The notes under the pieces were generated by a model. That model saw only the letters and a program-made list of their open reading frames with translations, made no database searches and was not told where the DNA came from. Below are positions 1 through 10,978 of a stretch of DNA of 64,000 nucleotides, piece by piece. Where the stretch lies: NCBI RefSeq assembly GCF_016907365.1, contig NZ_JAFBBV010000001.1, positions 3,720,001 through 3,784,000 of the forward strand. The letters run 5' to 3'. The position numbers were made by a program, and so were the translations under genes. The stretch comes from Oerskovia paurometabola. GTDB taxonomy: Bacteria > Actinomycetota > Actinomycetes > Actinomycetales > Cellulomonadaceae. The stretch's first letter is position 1. Each line of letters opens with the position of its first letter.

Positions 1-3000
1 AGGCGCGCCTGCCGCTCGTGGACCGAGCGGACCAGGTCCGCGAGGGTCCCGGTCGTGCTGTCCTCCGGCCCCCCGACCGCGATCCGCACGGGCACCGTGT
101 TGACGAACATCCCGAGCACCTCGTGCGCGCCCTCGATCTCCGCGGGCCGCCCGGCGACGGTCGTCCCCGTGAGGACGTCGCGCTCCCCCGTGAGGGCCGC
201 GAGCACGAGCCCCCAGGCCGAGGTCACGACGTCGGCCGTCGTGACCTGCGCGGCGCGTGCGGCGGCGACGAGCCGCGCGCCCAGGCCCTCGGGGGCCGCG
301 TGCAGCACGGCCGGCCGCTCGCCCGTGTCCTCGGGCTCGGCCACCCGGACGGGCCGTGCCCCGGCGAGGGCGTCTCGCCACACCGCGACCGCGCCGGCGT
401 CGCGCCGCGCGAGGCGCCGCGAGAGCTGCCACGCGGTGCTCGGCGTCGGCGGGACGAGCCCGGTCGGGCGCGTCGTCGGTCCGCTGCCCGACGGCGTCGC
501 TCCCGCGGGTGCACCGACGCGCCGCACGTACGCCCCCAGCAGGAGGTCGACGAGGAACGGCACCGACCAGCCGTCGAGCAGCACGTGGTGGTTGGTCACG
601 ACGAGCCGGTGCCGGGCACCCTCGTGGGAACCGACCCGGACGACGACGAGCCGCAGCAGCGGCGGGCGCGCGAGGTCGAAGGGCCGGTCGAGCTCGTCGG
701 CCACGATCTCGTCGAGCGCGCGGCGCACGGCGTCGGGGTGAGCGACGTCGTCGGGCAGCGTGACCTCGCGCAGCGGGACCTCGGTGACGTCCGTGACGAC
801 CAGGCCCACGTCCTGCGGGCCGCGGGCCGCGACCGCGAGGCGGAGCTGCGGGTGGGCCGCGAGGACGTCGGCCGCGGCGACGCGCAGCGCGGCGACGTCG
901 AGCGGGCCGTCGAGGCCCACGTCGATCGCGCTCGAGTACCGGTCGACCGGTGCTTCCAGGGCGTGCAGGACCATGCCGCGCTGCACGGGCGTGAGCGGCC
1001 AGGGAGCCCCCGTCGGGAGCGTCGTCGCCGCGCCCTCTGCGGGGTCGGCCTCGGCGACGGCCCCGCGGACGAGCCCGCGCAGCCGCCCGAGCCACGCCTC
1101 GACCAGCACCTCGCCCACCGGGCCTGCGCTCTCGCCGACGGTGACCGGCGTGCCCGCCGACGGTGACGCCGCACCGCGCCCGGACACCGCGGGGGCCAGG
1201 AGCCAGCGCGCCACGAGCTCGGGCCCGTCAGCGCCGTCGGCCACGTACGCGTTGAGCTCGACCGGGTGCGACAGCGGCAGGTCGGCGTGCAGGTCGAGCG
1301 CGGACTCGACGTGCGCGGCGTCGGCCGCACCGCCCCAGTCGTCGGCGCTCTCCGTCTCACGCCCCAGGTAGTTCACGAGGACCTGCGGCGGGCAGGCCGC
1401 CGCCGCGTCGCGCAACGCCGCCGACGTGCCCGGCGCCAGGTGTCGCAGCAGGCCGTACGCCCGCCCGTCTCCCGGGATCGCCGCGGCCTGACGGGCCGTG
1501 GCCCGCAGGTGCGCGGTCGGCGTGACGCCCGGCGCGGCGTGCAGGCGCAGCGGCCAGGTCGTCGTGAACCAGCCGAGCGTGCGCGACAGGTCCGGGCCCT
1601 CGCCGTCGAGGCGTCGCCCGTGCCCCTCGGTCTCGACCACGAGGTCCCGGCCGCCTCGCGCCGAACCCGCCGCCGCGTCGGCGGCTGCCGCGTCGACAGC
1701 CGACACGTCCGCCGCCGCGAGCGACAGCGCCGCGAGCAGCACGTGGTCCGTGCGGTGCTCGGGGGCCAGGCCGAGCAGGAGCCGGGTGTCGTCCGCACCG
1801 AGACGTACGACGACCTCACGAGCGCTGGACACCGTGTCGCGCGCCCGGTCGAGCGGTCGAGCCGTCAGCAAGACGGCCTCGCCCGAGTGCACGTCGACCC
1901 ACGCGGGCAGCTCGCCCGCACGGTCCGCGGCCTCGTGCTGCATGGCCGTCGCCGCGGCGCGCAGGCTCGCCGACGCGGGAGGAAGGACACCGCCCGCCGC
2001 AAGCGTCCGCAGGTCGTCCACGAGGATGCGCCACGACACCGCGTCGACCGCGACGTGGTGCGCCACGAGCGCGAGCTCGCGCGCCCCCCGCTCCCAGACC
2101 GCGCGGAGCACGCGGCCCGTCGCCGGGTCGATCTCGGCGGCTGCGGCGCGCAACGCCTCGTCGAGCCCGTCGTCGGTCACGCGCAGCACGTCGCCCGTCC
2201 CGGCCACGACGGCGGGCGCGGTCGCGTCGAGGACGTGCGCGGCGCCGTCGTGCACCACGAGTCGCAGTGCGCCGTGGGCCTCCACCAGGGCCGCGAGCGC
2301 CGCCCGCAGCACGCCCTCGGTGAGGTCTGGAGGAGTCCGCAGGACACGCACCTGGACGAACCCGCCGTGATCGCCCCCGGTCTCCAGGAGCCACGCGAGC
2401 GCGGGGGTGAGAGACAGGTCGCCCGACTCGGTGACCGCTGCGGTGCGGGCCGTCGGTCGCGCGGGCGCGGGTGCGACCTCGGTCGCTGCGCCTGCGATCC
2501 CCGCCGCGTCGCGGCCCGCGAAGACCGCCCCGACCGTCACGACCAGCCCCCGACCACGCAGCGCCCCGACGAGCTGCATCGCGCTGATGCTGTCGCCGCC
2601 CGCGGCGAAGAAGTCGGTCGCCGGTCCGACGTCGAGGCCCAGGACGCGGGCGATCTCGGCACGGACACGCTCGGTGCGCTCGTCCGCCAGGGGGTCGCCC
2701 GGCCAGACGGCGGTGCTCACCCGCGCGCTCGCGTCCCACTGGGCGTGGGTGCGGGGCTCGGCCCGGGGTGCGGGACGCGACCCGGCGCGGGCCTCGGCGG
2801 GGGCCGGCCGCGGGACCCGCACCTCGCCGACGAGGGCGTGGGCGCTCGGGAGGGTGCCGCCGCGGGCCAGGTGCTCGACCGCTGCGGTGAGCGCCGCCGG
2901 AAGGACGGCGCTCACGGCCGGGTCGAGCGTGCCGGGACGCTCCTCGATCTCGATCGCGAGACCACCGTCCGCGGAGGGCAGGACCGTGACGGTCACGGGG

Positions 3001-6000
3001 TAGTGCGTCGCGTCGTGACCACCGGTGGGGACGACGTCGACGGGCCGGTCGACGGGCCGAGGGTGACGCCCTTGCCCGCCGACGGTGACCGCAGCGGTCC
3101 CGCGCGGGTAGCTCTCGACGACCACGAGGGAGTCGAACAGCGCATGACCGGCGATCCGCGCGATCGACGGCAGGCCCACGTGATGGGCGTCGAGCAGCCG
3201 AGCCTGACGCGCCTGGACGTCCTGGAGCAGCGCGTCGGCGGTGAGGTGCGTCCCCGCCGGGACACGGACGGGCGACGAGCTCACGAACATCCCGATGATG
3301 CGGTCCGCTCCGTCCAGGGCGGTCGGGCGTCCGGCGACCGTCGAGCCCACGACGGCCTCGGAACGCCCCGTCAGTGCTGCGACGACGAGGCCCCATGCCG
3401 TCTGGACGACGGTCGCGGGCGTGACCTCGGCGCGACGAGCAGCCTCCCGCAGTCCGTCGCCTCCCGTGGGGAGCGTCGTGACGACGCGTGCGTCACCGTC
3501 GGCGGGCGAGACAGTCGCCGTCGGCGCGGGGGCGGGCAGCACACCCAGCAGCGACGGCTCCTCGAACCCGTCGAGCTCCGCCCGCCACAGGGCCTCGACC
3601 TCGGCACGGGTGGACTCCGCGTCGCGCAGCCACGTCAGGTAGTCACGGAAGGTCGGCTCGCTCGTCTCCGCGCGGCCCGCCCGGGCGGCCGCCGTCCCGT
3701 CCGACGCAGCGTCCGACGTGAGAGCCTTCCGCAGATCGGCCGCCAGGAGCGGCACCGACCAGCCGTCGGTCAGCAGGTGGTGCATCGCGAGGACGAGCAC
3801 GTGCTCGTCCTCGCCCGTCCGCACGACCGCGCCCGACACGAGCGGTGCCGACGACAGGTCGCCCAGCCGCGAACGCTCGGTGAGGTCCACCTCGTCGAGC
3901 AGTGCGGCCAGCGCCGCACGGTCGAGCCCCCGCGCGTCGCGCGCGGAGACCGGCACCACGACGACGTCGGGCACGAAGAACACCGGCGCGGGCAGGTCGA
4001 GCTGGAGCACCCCGCCGCGCAGGTTCGGGTGGCGGCGCACGAGCGCCTGCACGGCGTCCGCGACCCGCGCGGTCCCGTCGTCGCCGAGCCCGGTCACGGT
4101 GAACCGGGTCGTGGTGCGGTAGGCGTCGGCCGCGTCGCGCGCGCCTTCGGCGACCATGCCGAGCTGGGTCGGGGTCAGGGGCAGCACGTCGACGACGCGC
4201 GTCGCGCCCGGTACCCCCGCGCGCACGTGCTCGTCGAACGCGGCGGACTGCACGCGGGTCAGTGCCACGAGCACGTCGGCGGCGCCACCCGCACCCGCCC
4301 CGGCGCCCGAGGCGACGGACCCTCCCGCGCTCGCGGCGTCGTCGGGCCGGGCGCGCCGCGCCATCTCGCGCGGCGTGCGCGCCGCGAACAGGTCCGCGGG
4401 CGAGAGGACGAGCCGCTCGCGGCGCAGCGCGGCGATGAGCTGGAGCGCGTCGATGCTGTCGCCGCCCGCGGCGAAGAAGCTCTCGTCGAGGCCCACACCG
4501 TCCCCGCCCAGGACGCGCGCGGCGGCCGCGTGGACCTGGGCCTCCAGGGGCGTCGGCTCGGCAGCGGGGCGCCCGGCGGGCGCGGGGCCGCCGGTCCCAC
4601 CACCGGACGTCCGCGACCCGTGCCACTCGGGCGCGGGCAGCGCACGGCGGTCGAGCTTGCCGTGACGCGTCAGCGGAAGGGCGTCGAGCACGACGAACGC
4701 GGTCGGGACGAGGTGCCGCGCGAGACGCTCGGCCGCCGCGGCCCGCAGAACGTCCGGGTCGAGCCCGGCTCCCGTCACGTACGCCACCAGCCGAGCACCC
4801 CAGCGCGGGTGCTCGGCGAGCACGACCGCGGCCTCCGCCACACCCTCGAGCGCGACGAGCGCCTGCTCCACCTCGCCCGGCTCGATCCGGAACCCGTGCA
4901 GCGAGATCTGGTCGTCGTTGCGCCCCAGCAGGCTCAGGGTGCCGTCCTCGGCGCGGCGCGCGAGGTCGCCCGTGCGGTACATGCGCTCCCCCGGGTCCCC
5001 GCCGGGACGGGCGACGAAGCGGCTCGCGGTCAGCCCGGCGCGCCCCAGGTACGCCTCGGCGAGCTGCGGCCCCGCGAGATACAGCTCGCCCACGGTGCCT
5101 GCGGGGACCTCGCGCAGCGCGGCGTCGAGCACCACGGCCTGCGTGCGTCCCACGGGCCGCCCGACGACCGGCTCGACCGTGTCCGCGACGTCCGCCGCGA
5201 GGGCGTCGACGGTCGCCTCAGTCGGCCCGTACAGGTTGACGACGCGCGCGCCCGTGGGCGCCGCGAGCGCGCGCATCCGCGTCCACAGCGCCGGTCCGAA
5301 CGCCTCGCCGCCCACGACGCATATCCTCGGCAGGCGCGCCCACTCGGCGCCCGCGAGCAGCGCACCCCAGACCGTCGGCGTGAAGTCGAGGTAGTCGATC
5401 CCGTGCTCGGTCGCGTAGTCGCGCAGCGCGACCGGGTCGAGGAACACGTCCTCGTCGAGCACGTGCAGCTCGTGCCCCGCGGCGAGCGCGAGGAACGCGT
5501 CGTAGTGCGCGTCGAACGAGAACGCCGCGGTGTGCGCGACGCGCAGGCGCTCGCCCGGCGGGTAGAGCTCGGTGCGGTGCCGCTCGAGCAGGTGCGCGAG
5601 CGCGTCCTGCCCCACGGCCACCCCCTTGGGCTCGCCCGTCGAGCCCGACGTGAAGATGATGCTGCCGACGCACGCGCGCAGGGTGGCGTCGTCGGGGGCG
5701 GGCGGCAGCTCGGGCCCGACGGCGGCGCTCGCCCCGGCTGCGTCCGCCGCGCTGCGGGCGGGCACGGGAACGTGCGCGTCGTCGAGGGGGCGCGGGCCGG
5801 CCTCGTCCCACAGGAGCCGTGCGCCGCTGATCCGCAGGACGTGCGCCCGGCGCTCGGGGGCCCCGTGCGGCAAGGGGGTCACGGCCAGGCCGCGGCGGAG
5901 GGCCGCGAGGATCACGTGCACGATCCGTTCGTCGCGCGGCAGGTCGATCGCGAGCGCGTCGCCCGGCCGGGCCCCGCACGCCGTGAGGCGACGCTCGGCG

Positions 6001-7559
6001 CGCGTGACCGCCAGGTCGAGCTCGGCGAACGTCCACCGTCGGTCCCCGACGACGAGCGCGCCCGCGTCCGGGTGACGGGCGATCGAGCCGGCGAGGACCT
6101 CGGTCACGAGGGCGGGGCGGCGGGTCGACGCGGGGGCCGTCCCCGCCGTGCCCGCGGCGTCGGCACGCCGCGGGACCAGGTCGAGGCTCGCGACCCGTGC
6201 CCCCGGGTTCGTGGCGATCGCGAGCAGGATCCGCTCGAACGTCGCGAGGAGAGCGTCGGCGGCCGACGTCGTGAAGGCGGCCGTGTGCGCGTCGAGCGCG
6301 AGGTCCCATGTGTCGGGTCCGGCGTCGACCGCGAGCGCGAGGGGGAAGTGGGTGGCGTCGTGGGTCGCGAGCACGCGCAGGTGCACGGGGGCGAGGCCGA
6401 CGACCGTCGGCGCGACCACTCCTGCGCCGGGCGCCTGCTCGAACGACACGAGCGTCGTCGCGACGGGCGTCTCGGTCCCGGCCGCCGTCTGGATGCCGCG
6501 CAGCCCGACGTGCTGGTGGTCCCACGAGGCGTTCCACCGGCGGGCGTGGTCGGCGACGGCCTCACCGAGGGTCGCGGCGGCGTCGGCGTCGACCCGGGCC
6601 ACGACCGACTCGGTGAGCATCCCGACGATCTCGTCGGCGTGCGAGACCTCGGGGCTGCGCAGGGCGACCGGGACGGCGAAGGTCGCGCAGGTCGACCCGG
6701 CGTGGGCCGCGACGGTCAGGCCCCAGGCGGTGCGCACGAGCGTGGCCGAGGTGACGCCCTGGGCGCGGGCTCCCGCGCGGATCGCCTCGACGGTGGTCGG
6801 GTCGAGGGTCCGGTGGGTCGTGGACGCGTCCACGGGGGTTCGGTCCGTCGTCGTCCACGCGGCGGCCACGGGCCACCCGGAGGGTTCCACGTCGGCGAGG
6901 GCATCGCGCCAGTGGGCACGTGCTGCCTCGGCGTCCTGCCGTCCCAACCACACGAGGTGGTCGACGAACCGGCCTCGGGCGGGGGCGAGGGCGTCGCCCT
7001 CGGCGGAGAGCTCGGCCCCGTAGAGCCGCGCGACCTCGCGCACGAGCAACGGCATGGACCAGCCGTCGAGCACCAGGTGGTGGCTCGTGACGACCAGCAC
7101 GTGGTGCTCGGCACCCAGCACCACGACCCCGAACCGCACCAGCGGCGGGTCGGCCGGGTCGAACGGCAGCGACCGCTCGGACGCGGCCGCGGCACGGGTC
7201 GCGTCCTGCAAGGCCCGGTCGGCTCCGCGAGCCGCACCGGCACCGCCCGCCGCGCCGGCCCCGGCGGAGCCCGGGACGTCCGCGTCGTACCAGACGACCT
7301 CGGCCGTGGCCTGGCTGGGGACGAACTGGACCGGGTCCAGGTCGTCGTCGACCGCGAAGCCCGCGCGCAGGTTCGGGTGGGCCACGAGGAGCGCGTCGAG
7401 GCTGCGTTCGAGGGCGGGGCCGTCGAGCGGGCCCCGCAGCTCGACGAGGGTCTGACCCACGTACGGGTCCGTCCCGTCGGTGAGCCCCGCGTGCGCGGTC
7501 AGCGCACGCTGCAGCGCGGTGAGGGGCCAGACGGCCTCGATGGCCTCGGTCGAGCTCAT
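1..7559 (-). CDS. Siderophore NRPS, C-A-T-C-T-E-C..., 3' end outside window
   Basis: Nonribosomal peptide synthetase expected to extend the dihydroxybenzoyl-primed siderophore chain. The ATG at 7559 overlaps the upstream NRPS stop (ATGA) behind a GGAAGG ribosome site, and the frame stays open to the left edge, giving at least 2,519 codons. Domains seen in order: condensation (HHLVLDGWS, first His 160), adenylation (TSGSTGEPK near 636, catalytic Lys near 966), carrier (GGDSI, Ser1035), condensation (HHLLTDGWS, His1260), carrier (Ser1657), epimerization ([10 protein letters not shown], His1834, then EGHGR and NYLGR motifs) and condensation (HHVLLDGWS, His2324). His1260 to Ser1657 spans 397 residues, against 875 for the same interval in module 1, so module 2 has no adenylation domain. 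The module 1 pocket reads roughly D-A-D-D-V-G-L-V-D-K by hand alignment; its acidic residues hint at a basic substrate, but this is inference. Release domains must lie outside the window. Confidence 0.93.
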   Translation of the reverse strand, partial: MSSTEAIEAVWPLTALQRALTAHAGLTDGTDPYVGQTLVELRGPLDGPALERSLDALLVAHPNLRAGFAVDDDLDPVQFVPSQATAEVVWYDADVPGSAGAGAAGGAGAARGADRALQDATRAAAASERSLPFDPADPPLVRFGVVVLGAEHHVLVVTSHHLVLDGWSMPLLVREVARLYGAELSAEGDALAPARGRFVDHLVWLGRQDAEAARAHWRDALADVEPSGWPVAAAWTTTDRTPVDASTTHRTLDPTTVEAIRAGARAQGVTSATLVRTAWGLTVAAHAGSTCATFAVPVALRSPEVSHADEIVGMLTESVVARVDADAAATLGEAVADHARRWNASWDHQHVGLRGIQTAAGTETPVATTLVSFEQAPGAGVVAPTVVGLAPVHLRVLATHDATHFPLALAVDAGPDTWDLALDAHTAAFTTSAADALLATFERILLAIATNPGARVASLDLVPRRADAAGTAGTAPASTRRPALVTEVLAGSIARHPDAGALVVGDRRWTFAELDLAVTRAERRLTACGARPGDALAIDLPRDERIVHVILAALRRGLAVTPLPHGAPERRAHVLRISGARLLWDEAGPRPLDDAHVPVPARSAADAAGASAAVGPELPPAPDDATLRACVGSIIFTSGSTGEPKGVAVGQDALAHLLERHRTELYPPGERLRVAHTAAFSFDAHYDAFLALAAGHELHVLDEDVFLDPVALRDYATEHGIDYLDFTPTVWGALLAGAEWARLPRICVVGGEAFGPALWTRMRALAAPTGARVVNLYGPTEATVDALAADVADTVEPVVGRPVGRTQAVVLDAALREVPAGTVGELYLAGPQLAEAYLGRAGLTASRFVARPGGDPGERMYRTGDLARRAEDGTLSLLGRNDDQISLHGFRIEPGEVEQALVALEGVAEAAVVLAEHPRWGARLVAYVTGAGLDPDVLRAAAAERLARHLVPTAFVVLDALPLTRHGKLDRRALPAPEWHGSRTSGGGTGGPAPAGRPAAEPTPLEAQVHAAAARVLGGDGVGLDESFFAAGGDSIDALQLIAALRRERLVLSPADLFAARTPREMARRARPDDAASAGGSVASGAGAGAGGAADVLVALTRVQSAAFDEHVRAGVPGATRVVDVLPLTPTQLGMVAEGARDAADAYRTTTRFTVTGLGDDGTARVADAVQALVRRHPNLRGGVLQLDLPAPVFFVPDVVVVPVSARDARGLDRAALAALLDEVDLTERSRLGDLSSAPLVSGAVVRTGEDEHVLVLAMHHLLTDGWSVPLLAADLRKALTSDAASDGTAAARAGRAETSEPTFRDYLTWLRDAESTRAEVEALWRAELDGFEEPSLLGVLPAPAPTATVSPADGDARVVTTLPTGGDGLREAARRAEVTPATVVQTAWGLVVAALTGRSEAVVGSTVAGRPTALDGADRIIGMFVSSSPVRVPAGTHLTADALLQDVQARQARLLDAHHVGLPSIARIAGHALFDSLVVVESYPRGTAAVTVGGQGRHPRPVDRPVDVVPTGGHDATHYPVTVTVLPSADGGLAIEIEERPGTLDPAVSAVLPAALTAAVEHLARGGTLPSAHALVGEVRVPRPAPAEARAGSRPAPRAEPRTHAQWDASARVSTAVWPGDPLADERTERVRAEIARVLGLDVGPATDFFAAGGDSISAMQLVGALRGRGLVVTVGAVFAGRDAAGIAGAATEVAPAPARPTARTAAVTESGDLSLTPALAWLLETGGDHGGFVQVRVLRTPPDLTEGVLRAALAALVEAHGALRLVVHDGAAHVLDATAPAVVAGTGDVLRVTDDGLDEALRAAAAEIDPATGRVLRAVWERGARELALVAHHVAVDAVSWRILVDDLRTLAAGGVLPPASASLRAAATAMQHEAADRAGELPAWVDVHSGEAVLLTARPLDRARDTVSSAREVVVRLGADDTRLLLGLAPEHRTDHVLLAALSLAAADVSAVDAAAADAAAGSARGGRDLVVETEGHGRRLDGEGPDLSRTLGWFTTTWPLRLHAAPGVTPTAHLRATARQAAAIPGDGRAYGLLRHLAPGTSAALRDAAAACPPQVLVNYLGRETESADDWGGAADAAHVESALDLHADLPLSHPVELNAYVADGADGPELVARWLLAPAVSGRGAASPSAGTPVTVGESAGPVGEVLVEAWLGRLRGLVRGAVAEADPAEGAATTLPTGAPWPLTPVQRGMVLHALEAPVDRYSSAIDVGLDGPLDVAALRVAAADVLAAHPQLRLAVAARGPQDVGLVVTDVTEVPLREVTLPDDVAHPDAVRRALDEIVADELDRPFDLARPPLLRLVVVRVGSHEGARHRLVVTNHHVLLDGWSVPFLVDLLLGAYVRRVGAPAGATPSGSGPTTRPTGLVPPTPSTAWQLSRRLARRDAGAVAVWRDALAGARPVRVAEPEDTGERPAVLHAAPEGLGARLVAAARAAQVTTADVVTSAWGLVLAALTGERDVLTGTTVAGRPAEIEGAHEVLGMFVNTVPVRIAVGGPEDSTTGTLADLVRSVHERQAR
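1134..1167. repeat. 22-bp repeat, two units, in E-C linker of the NRPS
   Basis: The 12-mer GCCGACGGTGAC occurs at 1134-1145 and again at 1156-1167, exactly 22 bp apart. It encodes part of the variable linker between the epimerization domain and the last visible condensation domain. The same core, in the other orientation, is found at 3492 and 7964. Confidence 0.7.
3056..3099. repeat. 22-bp repeat, two units, inside C domain 2 of the NRPS
   Basis: Units 3056-3077 and 3078-3099 share GCCGA(G/C)GGTGAC with a 22-bp period, in the same orientation as the copies at 1134-1167. They fall in a loop of the second condensation domain, away from its catalytic His motif. Confidence 0.65.
3491..3534. repeat. 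22-bp repeat, two units, inverted orientation, inside C domain 2
   Basis: Units 3491-3512 and 3513-3534 share GTC(A/G)CCGTCGGCG with a 22-bp period. This is the reverse complement of the copies at 1134 and 3056. It encodes a Pro/Ala/Asp-rich loop (reading SPADGD) in the condensation domain. Confidence 0.65.
6992..7013. repeat. Single 22-bp repeat unit in C domain 1 of the NRPS
   Basis: This unit closely matches the fourth unit of the array at 7919-8006 (core CGTCGCCCTCGGC). It lies around residues 183-190 of the second NRPS, just after the HHxxxDG region, in a loop reading AELSAEGDA. Confidence 0.5.
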
Positions 7560-10500
7560 GGTCGTGCCTTCCGTGTGCGTCGGCGGTCGCCGAGGAGTGC
7601 GCCGAGGCGGTCGAGGTCGCCGGGTGCGAGGTCGAGGAGCGGGGTTGCCGCGTCCGAGGGGGTGGTGCTCGCGGCGTGCGCCGTCCGTGCGGGCTGGGCG
7701 GGGGGCGGCGCGACCGGTTCGAGGGGCCGCAGCCGGGCCGCGACGCCCGCGACGGTGCGCTGCTCGAACACGTCCTGCACGCTCGACCGCCACCCCTGGT
7801 CGCGCAGGCGTGCCACGACGTGGATCGCGCGGATGCTGTCGCCGCCGAGCGCGAAGAAGTCGGCGTCGGGCGGGACGGGGCCGCTGTCGAGGGCCGAGGC
7901 GAACGCGAGGGACACGTCGGTCGCCCTCGGCGGGAGGTCCGGTCGCCCTCGGCGGGGGCTCCCGTCACCGTCGGCGGGCGGGTCCGTCGCCCTCGGCCGG
8001 AGAGTCGCGTGCTCGGGGAGGGCCGCGACGTCGAGCTTGCCGTTGGTCGTCAGCGGCAGCGCGTCGAGCACCACGACCACCGACGGCACCAGGTGCTCGG
8101 GCAGCGCGTCCGCGAGCGCCGCGCGCAGCGCGTCCCCTGCCAGCCCAGGGGCCACGACGTACGCGACCAGGCGCGCCCCGAGCGTGGACCTGCGCGCCTG
8201 CACGGTCGCCTGAGCGACGCCGGGCAGCGCGAGCAGCGCGGCCTCGGTCTCGCCGGGCTCGACGCGGAACCCACGGATCTTGACCTGGTGGTCGCGTCGG
8301 CCGACGTAGTGCAGCAAGCCGTCGTCGTCGCGGCGCGCGAGGTCGCCCGTCCGGTACATGCGCGTCCCGGGCGCCCCGAAGGGGTTCGCGACGAACCGTT
8401 CGGCCGTGAGGTCGGGGCGGCGCAGGTAGCCGCGCGCGAGCTGGGGGCCGGCGAGGTAGAGCTCGCCGACCACGCCGTCGGGCACGGGGCGCAGGTGCTG
8501 GTCGAGCACCAGGGCGGCCGTGGCGCTGAGCGGGCGCCCGATCACGGGCCGGTCCGCGTCGTCACCCGTCGCGCCCACGGCGTCGACCGTGTACTCGGTG
8601 GGTCCGTAGAGGTTGAGGACGTCGAGGCCCGGCTGCGCGCGCAGCGTGGTCCACAGCGCGGGCGGGCAGGCCTCGCCGCCCACGGACACCGTCCGCAGCA
8701 CGTGGTCGCGCTCGAACAGCCCGGCCTCGACGACGGCCGACATGACGGTGGGCGTGAGGTCGATACGGTGGATGCCGCGCTCGACCACGAGGTCCGCGAG
8801 GGTCCCGGGGTCGCGGTACTGCTCGACGTCGAGCAGGTGCAGCTCGTGCCCCAGCAGCAGCGTGAGCAGGGTGTCCCACGAGCCGTCGAACACGAGCGGC
8901 ATGGTCTGCGCGACGCGCTGCGCCGGGGCCGGGCGACGTCCCGCACGCGGCACGACGTGCTCCTGGTGGTGGGCGAGGAACTGCGCGAGCGCGCCGTGAC
9001 TGATCCCGACAGCCTTGGGCTCGCCCGTGGAGCCGGAGGTGTGCAGGACGTAGGCGAGCGCGTCGCGGGGCACGTCGAGCGCGTGCCACAGCGGCGCGGC
9101 CCCGTGGGCGGACGCGTCCCCGCGCGGCCCGACGACGACGCGCCCCGTCCACAGGGAGCCGTCGCCGCCGTGGAGGGACGGGGCGGCGGCCGTGACGTCG
9201 GCGACGACGATCCGCGCCTCGTGCCGGTCGACGAGGGCGAGGCGTCGCGCGGGCGGGTTCCGGTCGTCGAGCAGCAGTGCGGCGGCCCCGCAGCGGTGCA
9301 GCGCGAGCAGCGTCACGACGTAGTCGGTGCCGCGCGGCAGGTCGATCGCGACGAGCGTGTCGGAGCGGGCGCCGGCGGCGACCAGGCGTCCGGCGAGGTG
9401 CGCGACGGCCTCGTCGAGCGCGCTGAACGTCGAGGTCTCGCGCGCGACGAGCGCCACGGCGTCGCCGCGTGCGGCCACGGCCTGGTCGAACAGCGCGCCG
9501 GCGGTCGGCGGCGGGTCCCCGGGCAGTGCGGGGCCGGTCGAGCCGGTCACGATCGCGTCCTCGTCCGCCGCGGGCGCGAGGCCGAGGGCCCCCACGCGCG
9601 CGCCGGGCGCGACCCGCCCCACGCTCTCCAGGAGATGGGCCAGCTCGCGCAGGCGCGCGGCGACGTCGGGCGCGGTGAAGAGCCGGGCGGGCGCGGTGCC
9701 CGCCAGGCGCAGCTCGTCGCCGTCCGGCCCGGGGACGCGCACGACCGAGACCGCGAGGTCGTCGACCGGTCCCTCGGCCACGTTGCGCAGGCGGCCGACG
9801 GCGGCCCCGAAGCGCAGGTCGTGGTCGAAGAGCTTGACGTTGAGCTCGGCCGCGGTCACGGCCGAGCCCGCGTCGCGCGCGATCTGCTCGGCGGGGTAGC
9901 GCCCGTGGCGGCGCAGCTCGCCCACGCGGTCGCGCACCTGCGTCACGAGCTCGTCGACGCGCTGCCCGGGCGCGACGTCGACCACGACCGGCAGGACGTT
10001 GACGCGCACGGTCGGCACGACCGCCGCGACCGACCGCATGCGGTTCATCGCGGGCATCGCGACGGCCACGCGGCGGCGCCCCGCGACGAGGGCGAGGTGC
10101 ACCGCGAAGGTGGCCGCGACGACGTCGGGCCAGCCGGCACCGGAGCGCGCGGCGACCTCCTCGAGCGGCCCGACGGCGCAGCCCACGTCGTGCGCGACGC
10201 GGACCACGGCGTCGGCCGGGACGGGTTCCGGACCGACCGTGCCCACGGGCCCCTCGCTGAAGCTGCCCGGCCCGCCGTCGAGGTCAGCCACCCGGGAGGC
10301 CCAGTGCTCCCTGTCCCGCTCCCGCTCGGGGGACGCCGCGTACCGGGCCTCCTCGGCCACCACGTCCGCGACCTTCCCGAACGGGCTCGGGCCCACCTCA
10401 CGCCCCGACGTGAGCGCGGTGAAGACCTCCGCGACGCGGCGCACGACGAGCGTGATCCCGTACGCGTCGAGGATCGCGTGGTGCACCACGAGGGACCACC

Positions 10501-10978
10501 ACACGGTCGTGGCGTCGAGGCGCACGACCGCCTGGCGGGCCAGGCCCGGGACGTCGAGCGTGAAGGGCAGCGCGCGGTCCGTCTCGACGAGAGCGGCCGC
10601 ACGGGCCCGGGCGCCGGGCACCCCCGACAGGTCCAGGACCCGCAGGCCCCCCGTCGCGGCGTCCGCGCGCGCGCTCGTGAGCGCTGGCCCGCCGGCCGGA
10701 TGGACGACCTGCGCGACGTCGTCGGACACCACGAACGCCGTCCGCAACGCCTCCGTCTCCCCGACCACCAGCTCGACCGCGAGGGCCAGCACACCCGTGT
10801 CGAGCTCGCCCGTGATCTCGACGACCTCACCCACCGCGAACGCGGACGTGTCGGGACGCACGAGCTGCGCGCCGATCACGCCGAGCTGCGCGGTCGTGAG
10901 CGGAAGGCCTGCGGGCACGGCGAGCACGGCGGGGGCCACGTCGAGGGGCGCGAGGTCGGGGGCGGAGGACGTCGTCAT
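7556..10978 (-). CDS. Siderophore NRPS, C-A-T, probable DHB-accepting first module
   Basis: Single-module nonribosomal peptide synthetase of 1,140 residues, placed to condense dihydroxybenzoyl carrier protein with the first amino acid, as in the EntF/DhbF family. ATG 10978 overlaps the FepB-type gene stop (TGATG), preceded by AAGGA. The condensation domain carries HHAILDAYG (His166), with Ala172 where the family motif HHxxxDG normally has Gly. The adenylation domain shows TSGSTGEPK near 646, LYGPTE, and the catalytic Lys in TTNGK near 979. The carrier domain has GGDSI with Ser1048. A charged C-terminal tail (about 40 residues) may dock with the next protein; that is inference. The hand-aligned pocket is roughly D-G-D-D-S-G-L-V-D-K, acidic, so a cationic amino acid is plausible but unproven. 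There is no thioesterase, so the chain must pass to the next NRPS. Confidence 0.92.
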   Translation of the reverse strand: MTTSSAPDLAPLDVAPAVLAVPAGLPLTTAQLGVIGAQLVRPDTSAFAVGEVVEITGELDTGVLALAVELVVGETEALRTAFVVSDDVAQVVHPAGGPALTSARADAATGGLRVLDLSGVPGARARAAALVETDRALPFTLDVPGLARQAVVRLDATTVWWSLVVHHAILDAYGITLVVRRVAEVFTALTSGREVGPSPFGKVADVVAEEARYAASPERERDREHWASRVADLDGGPGSFSEGPVGTVGPEPVPADAVVRVAHDVGCAVGPLEEVAARSGAGWPDVVAATFAVHLALVAGRRRVAVAMPAMNRMRSVAAVVPTVRVNVLPVVVDVAPGQRVDELVTQVRDRVGELRRHGRYPAEQIARDAGSAVTAAELNVKLFDHDLRFGAAVGRLRNVAEGPVDDLAVSVVRVPGPDGDELRLAGTAPARLFTAPDVAARLRELAHLLESVGRVAPGARVGALGLAPAADEDAIVTGSTGPALPGDPPPTAGALFDQAVAARGDAVALVARETSTFSALDEAVAHLAGRLVAAGARSDTLVAIDLPRGTDYVVTLLALHRCGAAALLLDDRNPPARRLALVDRHEARIVVADVTAAAPSLHGGDGSLWTGRVVVGPRGDASAHGAAPLWHALDVPRDALAYVLHTSGSTGEPKAVGISHGALAQFLAHHQEHVVPRAGRRPAPAQRVAQTMPLVFDGSWDTLLTLLLGHELHLLDVEQYRDPGTLADLVVERGIHRIDLTPTVMSAVVEAGLFERDHVLRTVSVGGEACPPALWTTLRAQPGLDVLNLYGPTEYTVDAVGATGDDADRPVIGRPLSATAALVLDQHLRPVPDGVVGELYLAGPQLARGYLRRPDLTAERFVANPFGAPGTRMYRTGDLARRDDDGLLHYVGRRDHQVKIRGFRVEPGETEAALLALPGVAQATVQARRSTLGARLVAYVVAPGLAGDALRAALADALPEHLVPSVVVVLDALPLTTNGKLDVAALPEHATLRPRATDPPADGDGSPRRGRPDLPPRATDVSLAFASALDSGPVPPDADFFALGGDSIRAIHVVARLRDQGWRSSVQDVFEQRTVAGVAARLRPLEPVAPPPAQPARTAHAASTTPSDAATPLLDLAPGDLDRLGALLGDRRRTRKARP
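7919..8006. repeat. 22-bp tandem repeat, four units, in A-T linker of the NRPS
   Basis: Four consecutive 22-bp units (7919-7940, 7941-7962, 7963-7984, 7985-8006) share a core near GTCGCCCTCGGCGG. Because 22 is not a multiple of 3, successive units are read in different frames. They encode a Pro/Arg/Asp-rich linker between the adenylation and carrier domains. Confidence 0.8.

Noticed and set aside
596..6537. Several separate minus-strand frames that might look like a fragmented NRPS
   Set aside because: They are other frames. One continuous frame from 7559 to the left edge contains every domain motif, so there is no frameshift.
1266..8213. A 2,315-codon + strand open frame opposite the NRPS
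   Set aside because: Its translation is Arg/Gly/Val-rich with no domain, as expected for the antisense of high-GC coding DNA. The minus strand carries complete C, A, T and E domain motifs in one frame.
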